DNA from: Piscirickettsiaceae bacterium
Lineage (GTDB): Bacteria; Pseudomonadota; Gammaproteobacteria; Methylococcales; Cycloclasticaceae
Assembly: GCA_002401365.1 (NCBI GenBank)
Contig: NVSW01000047.1
Coordinates: 1-26,743, forward strand
Direction: 5' to 3'
Length of the DNA: 26,743 nucleotides
Below are positions 1-8,378 of the stretch, piece after piece (the first letter of the stretch is position 1; each line of letters opens with the position of its first letter). Both the position numbers and the translations under genes were made by a program. The notes under the pieces were generated by a model that had not been told where the DNA came from, ran no database searches, and saw only the letters and a program-made list of their open reading frames with translations.

Positions 1-1129
1 ACCATTGAATACAAAATTGGTGAAATCTTTGGTGAAATCAAAAACAAAATTCAAAGTGGTTATTCATTACGTGATGCCTTAGAAAAAGTAGATGAACTGC
101 GTTTTCGCTCACAACAAGAAAAACACGAGCTATCACATCTATACGAAACTAAAATCAAGAATATGGGTAATGCAGGGCGCAATGGTGGTGAATATTACAC
201 ACCACGGCCCTTGATCCGCGCCATGATCGATGTGGTGAACCCACAAATAGGCGAAACGATTTACGACGGAGCAGCAGGATCGGCAGGCTTTTTGTGTGAA
301 GCGTTTGATTATTTACGCCAAGGAGGACGAGACAAAAAGCCACTGTCGACATCTGATCTTAAAACCCTGCAAGAAAACACCTTCTACGCCAAAGAGAAAA
401 AGTCATTAGCGTATGTCATCGCCATAATGAACATGATCTTGCATGGCATCGAAGCGCCTAATGTGATTCACACCAATACATTGGGCGAAAATATAAGCGA
501 TATTCAAGATAAAGATCGCCACCACATTGTGCTTGCCAACCCGCCTTTTGGCGGCAAAGAACGTAAAGAAGTGCAGCAAAACTTCCCCATTAAAACAGGC
601 GAAACGGCCTTTCTGTTTTTGCAACACTTTATCAAAACCCTCAAAGCCGGTGGTCGGGGCGCAGTGGTGATTAAAAACACCTTTTTATCCAATACCGATA
701 ATGCCGCCATCGCCCTGCGTAAAGAACTACTAGAAAACTGTAATTTACATACCGTATTAGATTTGCCCCGGTGGTACCTTTCTCGGTGCTGGTGTTAAAA
801 CCGTGGTGTTGTTTTTTGAAAAAGGCGCACCGACTGAAAAGATCTGGTTTTATCAACTTAATGTTGGCCGTAATATGGGTAAAACCAACCCACTGAATGA
901 TAATGATTTAAAAGACTTTGTGGCATTGCAAACAGGCTTTGCCGATTCCGAACAATCATGGTCGATAAATGTCAGTGAGATCGAGCAAGCCACATGGGAT
1001 TTGTCGGTTAAAAACCCGAATGTGGATGATGAAGTCGTGTTGCGAGAGCCTTCGGACATTATTGCTGAGATGTTGGCTTTGGATAAAGAGAGTGAATCGA
1101 TTCTTGGTAATATTCAGGAGCTTCTATGA
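1..1129 (+). pseudogene. hsdM: Type I restriction-modification methyltransferase subunit HsdM, 5'-partial and frameshifted
   Basis: N6-adenine DNA methyltransferase subunit of a type I system; with HsdS it would methylate the recognition site. The reading frame is open from base 1, so the N-terminus lies outside the window. The SAM-binding motif I appears as DGAAGSAGF (about 265-291) and the catalytic NPPF motif at about 538-549. Near 766-769 a run of four C shifts the frame: the expected family segment LPGGTFLGAGVKT is reached only by dropping one C, and the unshifted frame stops at 796-798. The shifted frame continues with VVLFFEKG to a stop at 1127-1129, which overlaps the hsdS start (ATGA). 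The cause could be a true mutation or a homopolymer sequencing error. The HsdM identity is clear from motifs and neighbours; loss of function depends on the C-run being real. Confidence 0.9.
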
Positions 1130-2361
1130 TGGGGTTGCAAGAATTAACTTTGGGTGAAATTTATGATGTGCGTGATGGGACACATGATTCACCAAAATAT
1201 CAAGATGATGGGTATCCTCTAGTAACATCTAAAAACCTAAAGCAGGGAGCGTTGAATCTCGATAAGATTAAATATATCTCCGAAGAAGATTACTTGAAAA
1301 TTAACGAGAGAAGTGCTGTTCACATGGGTGACGTACTCCTTGCAATGATTGGAACTATTGGTAATCCTATTGTGATTGAGATTGAGCCGAACTTCGCGAT
1401 AAAAAATGTTGCTCTTTTCAAAATCAGTAGTGAGCAAAATAGCCGTTTTTTGAAATATTACCTTGAGTCTCCGTTTGTCACAGAGAAAATGACAAGGGAG
1501 GCAAAAGGGACTACTCAGAAATTTGTAGGACTAGGTTATTTACGGTCGTTTCCAATGCTTCTCCCTCCGCTAACCGAACAAAAACGCATCGTCGCCATTC
1601 TCGACCAAGCCTTTGCCGAGATAGACAAAGCCCGCGCCAATGCCGAACAAAACCTAAAAAATGCCCGTGAATTATTTGAAAGCTATTTACAACAAATCTT
1701 TAGTCAGCGTGGTGAGGGGTGGGTTGAAAACACTCTTGGCAACATTTGTTCCTTCAAGCATGGCTTTGCTTTTAAGAGTGAATATTTTACAAAAGACTCT
1801 GATTTAGTATTACTGACCCCTGGTAACTTTTTTGAGAAAGGGGGGTATAAAGATCGTGGAGAGAAGCAGAAATACTACAAAGGTCCATTCCCAGAAGAGT
1901 TTTTGTTAGCGAAAGGATCTCTCCTCGTTGCAATGACTGAGCAGGCTGCTGGATTGCTTGGTTCGCCTGCACTCGTACCCGAAAATAGTATTTTTCTTCA
2001 TAACCAGCGTCTGGGGCTGGTCGAACTTATCCCTGATTTCCAAGAAAATGTTAGTCTGGAATTCCTTTTTCATTTCTTTAATACAAATTATTTTCGTGCA
2101 AAAGTTCAAAAAACGGCTAGTGGGCTTAAGGTTAGGCACACCTCACCAAAGAAGATGCAGGTTATATCTGTTTGGATACCTGAATCCAGAAATGAACAAG
2201 ATAGAATAGCGCGTGAAATTTTCAAATTTAAAGAAAAAACTATAGGTTTAGAAAGAGTTTATAAACAGAAGCTTAATCAACTAGACGAACTAAAAAAATC
2301 CATCCTGCAAAAAGCTTTCACCGGCGAACTGACCCAAAACAATCACGATGCGGCGGCATAA
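1126..2361 (+). CDS. hsdS: Type I restriction-modification specificity subunit HsdS
   Basis: DNA-recognition subunit of the type I system, 411 residues, complete. It has the usual two-fold layout. Target-recognition domain 1 is about residues 5-150, followed by a conserved helical spacer after PPLTEQKRIVAILDQAF (about 150-200). Target-recognition domain 2 is about 205-370. A second conserved helix ends with QLDELKKSILQKAFTGEL near the C-terminus. The start overlaps the hsdM stop by four bases, implying translational coupling; a second ATG follows immediately. The two recognition domains are visibly more AT-rich than the helical spacers, as expected for exchanged domains. The gene is intact although hsdM and hsdR are both interrupted. 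The bipartite target sequence cannot be read from the protein. Confidence 0.95.
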   Translation: MMGLQELTLGEIYDVRDGTHDSPKYQDDGYPLVTSKNLKQGALNLDKIKYISEEDYLKINERSAVHMGDVLLAMIGTIGNPIVIEIEPNFAIKNVALFKISSEQNSRFLKYYLESPFVTEKMTREAKGTTQKFVGLGYLRSFPMLLPPLTEQKRIVAILDQAFAEIDKARANAEQNLKNARELFESYLQQIFSQRGEGWVENTLGNICSFKHGFAFKSEYFTKDSDLVLLTPGNFFEKGGYKDRGEKQKYYKGPFPEEFLLAKGSLLVAMTEQAAGLLGSPALVPENSIFLHNQRLGLVELIPDFQENVSLEFLFHFFNTNYFRAKVQKTASGLKVRHTSPKKMQVISVWIPESRNEQDRIAREIFKFKEKTIGLERVYKQKLNQLDELKKSILQKAFTGELTQNNHDAAA

Positions 2362-2392
2362 AACGTGTTGCAGTCGCATTGCGTCGCCAAGT

Positions 2393-2489
2393 GGACATTT
2401 TTATGGACATGATTATTAAGTTGTGTATGATATCTATTTGAATAATAAGTCAAATAGTTGCTGTAACAGCGGGACATTTTTATGGACAT
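2393..2489 (+). repeat. 18-bp direct repeat pair flanking two dyads upstream of fic
   Basis: GGACATTTTTATGGACAT occurs at 2393-2410 and again, identically, at 2472-2489, 79 bp apart. The second copy contains the fic start codon (2482). The first copy contains an equivalent ATG (2403) that opens only a 12-codon frame. Between them lie an 8-bp inverted repeat, CTATTTGA at 2434-2441 and TCAAATAG at 2450-2457, and a short palindrome GCTGTAACAGC at 2460-2470. The arrangement could be an operator region or a partial duplication of the leader. Confidence 0.7.
2434..2457. promoter_or_regulatory. Candidate operator: 8-bp inverted repeat upstream of fic
   Basis: CTATTTGA and TCAAATAG form a perfect dyad with an 8-base AT-rich spacer, 25 bases before the fic start codon. 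No run of T follows on either side, so it does not look like a terminator. A repressor site is plausible; the C-terminal winged-helix-like region of Fic would be one candidate binder. Assignment is by position and symmetry only. Confidence 0.4.
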
Positions 2490-3660
2490 TTTTTCAGATA
2501 TTGATGCAATTAAACGAATAGAAACCTATCAGTTTGGTGTATTTAAGTTTCAACAGGGCTTGGATGCGGCAGCGATTGATGTTTTGTTGCAACGGGTTCA
2601 GGATGCACAACATCGTTTTCGGGTTTCACCTTTGGCTGCTGTTGCGGTGCAGTTAGAGAAAGAAGTTATTGTTAGTTCGGTGTTTGGTACTAATACGATT
2701 GAGGGTGGCGAGCTATCGGAAGAAGAAACCAAGCAGGCATTATTATTATCACCTGAACAAATCCAAAATACCCAGCAACAGCGGGTATTTAATATCAAAA
2801 ATGCTTATGATTATATACGCGAGGTTTCAACTAAAACCGCTTGGCAGCCGACTTTAGAAAATGTGCTTGAGGTGCATCGTCTGATCTACCATGATTTAGA
2901 AGGTGAGGACGGGCAGAATATGCCAGGGGCGTTGAGATCAAACCCTGATGGTGTGGTGACACGTGTGGGCAATAGTGAGCACGGCGGTATTTATAAACCA
3001 CCGCAGAATGGCGCTGATATTCGTTTGTTGCTGGAATCGTTATTAAATTGGAATGCTGAGCTTGCGAAAGAGGGCGTTCCGGCGTTAATTCGCGCGCCTT
3101 TAGTGCATTTATATTTTGAGCTTATTCATCCATTTTGGGATGGTAATGGGCGTGTGGGCAGGGTGCTGGAGGCGGGGATTTTATACGCTGATGGTTTTCG
3201 TTATGCTCCGTTTGCTCAAGCTCATTATTATTTGCAACATATCCACCAGTATTTTGCCTTGTTTAATCATTGTCGTAAGGCAGCCACAAAAAAACATGCA
3301 TTTGCCAATAGCGATTTTGTGGCGTTTTTTCTTGAAGGTATGTTAACGACAATTAATGATTTGCATGACCGAGTTAATCGCATGGTTCAAGTGGTGTTAT
3401 TTGAAACGCATCTTAAACATTGCCGTGATGATAAAATGATAAATGACAGGCAATATGCCATTGTCAATGAGGTGCTTAGACAGGGCGAAAGTGTAACGAT
3501 GGCTGAATTACAAAAAGCGCCATGGTATCAAGCACTTTATAGTAAGCTGACCTCTAAAACACGGTCAAGAGATTTGAAAAAACTGGTAGATTTAAAGCTG
3601 GTAACCGTTGGTGATGACGGTAATTTGCATCCCGGTTTTATTGAGCTATCGGCTAGATAA
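2482..3660 (+). CDS. Fic family AMP-transferase with built-in inhibitory motif
   Basis: Probable protein adenylyltransferase, 392 residues. Fic proteins transfer AMP from ATP to a hydroxyl side chain of a target protein. The catalytic signature HPFWDGNGRVGR is complete at residues 216-227 (His216, Asp220, Arg224, Arg227). An N-terminal inhibitory helix motif (S/T)xxxE(G/N) is present as TNTIEG at 70-75, so this is a class II, self-inhibited enzyme needing no separate antitoxin. The last ~70 residues (about 320-385, with KKLVDLKLV) look like a winged helix. It lies between hsdS and hsdR, a known location for fic-like genes in type I loci, and ends 14 bases before the hsdR start. The target protein is unknown. 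No strong ribosome site precedes the start, which sits inside an 18-bp repeat. Confidence 0.93.
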   Translation: MDIFSDIDAIKRIETYQFGVFKFQQGLDAAAIDVLLQRVQDAQHRFRVSPLAAVAVQLEKEVIVSSVFGTNTIEGGELSEEETKQALLLSPEQIQNTQQQRVFNIKNAYDYIREVSTKTAWQPTLENVLEVHRLIYHDLEGEDGQNMPGALRSNPDGVVTRVGNSEHGGIYKPPQNGADIRLLLESLLNWNAELAKEGVPALIRAPLVHLYFELIHPFWDGNGRVGRVLEAGILYADGFRYAPFAQAHYYLQHIHQYFALFNHCRKAATKKHAFANSDFVAFFLEGMLTTINDLHDRVNRMVQVVLFETHLKHCRDDKMINDRQYAIVNEVLRQGESVTMAELQKAPWYQALYSKLTSKTRSRDLKKLVDLKLVTVGDDGNLHPGFIELSAR

Positions 3661-3674
3661 GGAAGATGGTAACT

Positions 3675-6231
3675 ATGCGTAATGAGGCCGACACCCGAGC
3701 AGATTTAATTGATCCTAAACTTAAGGTTGTGGGTTGGGGCGTGCTTGAAGATAGTTTTATCCGCCGTGAGGTGATTTGCCCAGGGCGGATTATTACGGGT
3801 GGTAAACGCGGTACGCCTGTTAGTAGTGATTATGTATTGGTGTATCAAGGTCGGAAATTAGCGGTAGTTGAAGCCAAAAAAGAGAGCTTGAGTTATAGCG
3901 AAGGTGTGCGTCAGGCTAAAGATTATGCCGAGCGTTTAAACTGCCGCATTGCTTATGCCACCAATGGCCATGAGATTTATCAGATCGATATGTGAAGAAG
4001 GTTTGGTGGATGATTATCTGTCGCCTGAACAGTTATGGGATCTGACTTTCGACAAACTCGAAGCGGATTTCACCAAAACGTGGCGCGATCGCTTTTCACA
4101 CTGCCCTTATGAAACGCGAAGCGGTAGTTGGGTGTTGCGTTATTATCAAGAGAATGCAGTTAATGCCGTGTTGGATGGCATTGCCAAAGGCGATAAGCGA
4201 ATATTGCTGACCTTGGCAACGGGAACGGGTAAAACCGCTATTGCATTTCAAATCGCGTGGAAGTTGTTTCAATGTCGCTGGCGTTTGCAATCTCAAACAT
4301 CACCTGATGCTGAATTACGTCGCCCACGGATTTTGTTTTTAGCTGATCGTAATATTTTGGCTAACCAAGCTTACAATTCATTTTCTGCTTTTCCTGAAGA
4401 TGCTTTATTACGCATTGCACCTGATGAGATCCGCAAGCTAAATAAGACTGATGATGAAAAAATGAGCCTTGTTCAGCCATCACAGGTTCGGGCAAGCAAG
4501 TTGAGAACGGTGCCTAAAAATGCGGCGGTGTTTTTTACCATTTTCCAAACCTTTATGACAGGTAAGGATGAGGATAAAAATGAAACAGCGTATTTTGAAG
4601 ATTATCCCGAAGATTTTTTTGATTTTATTATTGTTGATGAGTGTCACCGTGGTGGAGCAAATGATGAAAGCAGTTGGCGCGAGGTGTTGGATTATTTTTC
4701 GCCTGCGGTTCAATTGGGTTTAACGGCAACGCCTAAGCGAAAAGACAATGTCGATACCTATCAATATTTTGGCGAGCCTGTTTATAGCTACTCTTTGAAA
4801 CAAGGTGTGAATGATGGCTTTTTAACGCCGTTTAAGGTGTATCCGATTGTCGGCACGATGGATGAGTATGTGTATACGCCTGGCGATGGTGTGGTGGTAA
4901 AAGGCGATCCTAAACCCGGTACATTATATAAAGAAGGTGATTTTAACCGAACGATTACTATTCCAGCGCGGGAAGAAAAGCGGGTGCAATATTGGATGGA
5001 TCTGATCAATCCCCATGATAAAACTATCGTGTTTTGTGCCACACAGGCACATGCTGGCATGGTGCGAGATTTCATCAATCAATATGCGGTGAAAAGAGGC
5101 TGGAAAAGCAATAACGATTACTGTGTACGAGTCACGGCAAACGATGGCGCTGCTGGTGAAACGTTTTTACGCACTTTTCAAGATAATGAGAAGACGATAC
5201 CTACGATTCTGACCACTTCTCGTAAACTATCGACCGGTGTAGATGCGCGTAATGTGCGTAATATTGTATTGATGCGCCCCTGTAATAATATGATCGAGTT
5301 TAAGCAGATTGTGGGGCGTGGTACGCGTATGTATGACGGTAAAGACTTCTTTACCATATTTGATTTTGTAAAAGCCCATCATAATTTTTCCGATCCTGAA
5401 TGGGATGGTGAGCCAGAACCGACTGATGATGACTGTACGGTGTGTGGTGATGTGCCGTGTAGCTGTGAAAAAGTGCCTTGTGATGTGTGTGGCTTTGATC
5501 CCTGCAACTGCCCAAAATCGGCTTGTAGTGAATGTGGTAATGAGCCTTGTACGTGTGAAGCTACGCCGTGTGAAAAGTGCGATAGAAGCCCCTGTGTCTG
5601 TGAGCCTGAACTTTGTACAGAATGTGGTAATACTCCTTGTAGTTGTAATGAAAAAATTGTAATCAAATTAAGTGATGGCAAAACACGTCAAATATTGCAT
5701 ATCTCTTCAGTGATGTATTTGAGCCCAGAGGGAAAACCTATCACAGCTAAAGAATTTATCGAACGACTATTTGATGACTTACCTCAGTTTTTTGAAAATG
5801 AAGATAAGTTGCGAGAAGTTTGGAGTGATCCCGATACCCGTGAGAAGTTGTTACAGGATCTATCAGAAGCCGGTTATGACAATGAAAAGCTAGACAGCAT
5901 GAAAGAGTTAATTGATGCGCGTGACAGTGATGTTTATGACGTATTGGCTTATGTTGCCTATGCAGCCGAAACGCGATCACGTCAGCAACGTGTTGAACAA
6001 GCTAAACCCGCTATTCATCAAAACTTTACCGAATATCACCAACAAGCCTTTATCGACTTTATTTTGCAACGTTATGTAGATGATGGAGTGGCAGAGTTAG
6101 CCGTCGGAAAAATGAAAAGTTTAATTGAACTCAAATACAACACCATTAGCGATGCGGCGGTTGAATTTGGATCGCCTAAAATGATTCGTGAGGTGTTTGT
6201 TGGGTTTCAGCAGTATTTGTATCGAGATTAA
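3675..6231 (+). pseudogene. hsdR: Type I restriction endonuclease subunit HsdR, frameshifted
   Basis: Restriction and DNA-translocating subunit. The N-terminal nuclease domain shows the PD-(D/E)xK pattern: Asp in SSDYVLVY, then VVEAKK. The frame stops at 3993-3995 right after NGHEIYQIDM, and the next frame resumes with EEGLVDDYLSPEQLW. Family members read IDM-KTG-EEG here, so an 8-base (or 2-base) deletion, or a 1-base insertion, explains the break. The rest is complete: Walker A LATGTGKT (about 4213-4236), DECH box, TATPKR, and VGRGTRM of motif VI. A cysteine-rich insert of five 15-residue units follows (5434-5658), then the C-terminal helical region. ATG 3675 is preferred over ATG 3666 because the AAGGA ribosome site at 3659-3663 is properly spaced only for 3675. 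As read, nuclease and motor are separate polypeptides. Confidence 0.92.
5434..5658 (+). repeat. Five 45-bp coding repeats encoding cysteine-rich units in HsdR
   Basis: Within hsdR, five consecutive 15-residue units follow the pattern CxxCxxxPCxCxxxx, for example CTVCGDVPCSCEKVP and CSECGNEPCTCEATP. Each unit has four cysteines and one fixed proline, giving 20 cysteines in 75 residues. The nucleotide copies are diverged while the amino-acid spacing is fixed, so the array has been kept at protein level. It sits between the helicase motor and the C-terminal helical domain. A metal-binding linker is the natural reading. Confidence 0.9.
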
Positions 6232-6244
6232 AAAAGCAAATTTA

Positions 6245-8377
6245 ATGAGATATACCATTCTAAAAAAATATGAGGAAACACATACTTATATTGATCAGGT
6301 TTGTGAAATGGCAGATCAAAATAAAAAATCATTTGGTTTTTTACCTGATTCTGTTTATGAACAAATGGCGTCAAAAGGACAGTTGTGGGTTGCGATTTGT
6401 GAAAAGGGAAAGTTTCGAGGCTATTTAATGTTTGGCGGAAAGATGCCAGCATTAAAAGTGTCTCAGGTTTATGTTAGTCGATCTTCGAGAGGTAATGGCC
6501 TAGGAAAGTTATTGATTGATAACCTGATTACTTATGCAGAAGATTTGTTTTATCACACAATTATTGCGAGAGTGGCTTCAGACTTGAGGGCTAATCAATT
6601 TTGGGAAGCATCAGGTTTTAGAATACATCGCCAAGAAAAAGGTGGAAAAACTACAGGTCGAATAATAAATATTCGTGCGTATAAGTTGCCTATAAATGAT
6701 CTGTTATCTACACAAGAGTCAGAGCATGAATCTACGGTTATGAATTGGAGTGCCCCAGTTCTTTCTAGTAGAACTTATGCCTTTGATTTAAATCCAGTTT
6801 TTGATGTGGCAAAAAATAGAGAACATGGCCCATCAACTTTAGCCATTATTAAAATGGGATTAGCAGGTGAAATAGGCTTGTGTTTAACACCTGAATTTGA
6901 AAAAGAAACTCATCGTTATATTGATAAGTATCCAGATGATCCTATGGCTAAATTTATTTCAATGATTCCTATTATGAGAGAGATATCTAAGGTAAAAATA
7001 GATTCTTTGGTCAAGAGTCTTAGAGCTATTATTTTCCCAGATAGAAAAAATAATGGGACTTCATCTGATAATGATCGTTCAGATCTATCTCATATAGCTT
7101 ATTGTATAGCAGGAAATATTGATGGGTTTATTACGAGAGAAAAAGCTCTTCTTAAGGCTAGTTTGGAATTAACTGAGCGATATGGCGTTTCTATTTTATC
7201 CCCAGATGAGTTATTGCCAGAAGGTGAGAGTCAATATATACCAAAAAAAGAAGTATTGCTTTCCAGCCTTTCTGTAACGAGTTATTCACAGGATGATTAT
7301 GGTGACGTTGTTACTTTTCTCGAGTTTTTAGGAATAGAGAAAGAAGTAATTGATAAGTTAAGTCTTAAGAGTGTGGGGAGTAAAACAGTACGGTTAACTA
7401 TAGCTAGACAAGACACGGAAATCACGGGTTTTCTATCGTTTTCCTATCCATCTAAGGCAACGAAAACAGCGAATGCGTATCTATTTATTGATGAATCTCA
7501 TGAGTCGGCGATAGGAGTTATTGACCATTTTATTGAGTTTTGCTTTAGGCATAAAACTGACTATAGCTTTCGCCTTGATATGTATGTCAGTGAGTCTCAA
7601 TCAGAAACAGTTGATACTGCAGTTAAAAAAGGATTTTTGATACAAAACAACGTATTATCAAAGTTTATTTGTCATGATTTTATATCTAAAGATAACTGGA
7701 GTAATGTATCGTCATGTCTGGAAGAAATGTTTAATTTGTCATTACCAAATAATATGCCTAGTATGGATGAATTACGTAATACAGGAATTTGTATTACGGA
7801 TTCTAACCAGCTCTTCAGGACAAAATCATGGTTTGATTTTGAAACAATACTTTCACCAATGTTTTGTCTCCCAAAGGGAAGAGGATGTTTACTTGTACCA
7901 ATCAGAGAAAATTATGCTAATGGCTTGATTGGCGATACTCGAAACCATCAACATTTACCATATCAATTTTCTTTGTTGGATAGCTCTGAACAGGTGCTGA
8001 TGCTTGAAAAAGCGTATTTCAGAACACCTAATAAAAGTAGTTATTTTAGTAAAGGTTCTATAGTGGCTTTTTATGTGTCCCAAACTATTAAGGAACTTAT
8101 AGGCTTTGCTAGAGTTACATATTCAGAGGTTATACACATTGAGAAAGCACTAACTAAATTTAAAAGACAGGGTGTACTTTCAAAGGAAGAGTTAAGTAAA
8201 GCTGCCGATAAAAAAGGAATGCTGCATGTCTTCACATTTGATAATTTTTTTGAATTTAATAATAGAATTTCTTTTTCAAGGGCTAAAAAAATGGGTTTAA
8301 TAAGTGGTGCTAACTTAGTGTCAGTTGAAAAAATAGATCATGTTTGTCTAAAAAAACTAATTAGTGAGGCATTTTAG
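6245..8377 (+). CDS. GNAT acetyltransferase-PIN-like multidomain protein with PUA-like C-terminus
   Basis: A 710-residue protein whose exact function I do not recognise. Residues 1-150 are a GNAT N-acetyltransferase domain: VYVSRSSRGNGLGKLL (75-90) is the acetyl-CoA-binding motif A, and NQFWEASGF (117-125) is the typical end. Residues 176-325 resemble a PIN nuclease: Asp181 in YAFDLNPVFD, acidic residues near 217-219, Asp280 in SDLSHIAYCIAG, Asp293 in NIDGFITRE, ending GVSILSPDELL. Residues 350-480 look like a second GNAT fold without the RxxGxG loop. Residues 540-700 contain a PUA/ASCH-like stretch (FSKGSIVAFYVS, LIGFARVTYSEV). The start at 6245 avoids overlap with hsdR, whose stop is 13 bases upstream; a longer start at 6188 is less likely. 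The gene is AT-rich (AAA, ATA and AGA common), suggesting transfer. An RNA-modifying or RNA-cleaving defence or toxin role is inference. Confidence 0.85.
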   Translation: MRYTILKKYEETHTYIDQVCEMADQNKKSFGFLPDSVYEQMASKGQLWVAICEKGKFRGYLMFGGKMPALKVSQVYVSRSSRGNGLGKLLIDNLITYAEDLFYHTIIARVASDLRANQFWEASGFRIHRQEKGGKTTGRIINIRAYKLPINDLLSTQESEHESTVMNWSAPVLSSRTYAFDLNPVFDVAKNREHGPSTLAIIKMGLAGEIGLCLTPEFEKETHRYIDKYPDDPMAKFISMIPIMREISKVKIDSLVKSLRAIIFPDRKNNGTSSDNDRSDLSHIAYCIAGNIDGFITREKALLKASLELTERYGVSILSPDELLPEGESQYIPKKEVLLSSLSVTSYSQDDYGDVVTFLEFLGIEKEVIDKLSLKSVGSKTVRLTIARQDTEITGFLSFSYPSKATKTANAYLFIDESHESAIGVIDHFIEFCFRHKTDYSFRLDMYVSESQSETVDTAVKKGFLIQNNVLSKFICHDFISKDNWSNVSSCLEEMFNLSLPNNMPSMDELRNTGICITDSNQLFRTKSWFDFETILSPMFCLPKGRGCLLVPIRENYANGLIGDTRNHQHLPYQFSLLDSSEQVLMLEKAYFRTPNKSSYFSKGSIVAFYVSQTIKELIGFARVTYSEVIHIEKALTKFKRQGVLSKEELSKAADKKGMLHVFTFDNFFEFNNRISFSRAKKMGLISGANLVSVEKIDHVCLKKLISEAF

Positions 8378-8378
8378 A

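Noticed and set aside
760..802. Programmed frameshift in hsdM
   Set aside because: No typical slippery heptamer, stimulatory hairpin or upstream pause signal is apparent; mutation or sequencing error is simpler.
2393..2489. 18-bp repeats as transposon target duplications
   Set aside because: Too long for a usual duplication, and the 61 bases between have no terminal inverted repeats.
5434..5658. Regular 45-bp repeats considered as a CRISPR-like array
   Set aside because: No identical repeats with unique spacers; the periodicity is in the protein.
5379..5681. 100-codon open frame antisense to the hsdR cysteine-rich repeats
   Set aside because: A shadow of the repeat codons; no ribosome site and a low-complexity product.
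6188..6244. Longer N-terminus for the GNAT-PIN protein
   Set aside because: Would overlap hsdR by 44 bases and add residues before the conserved GNAT start.
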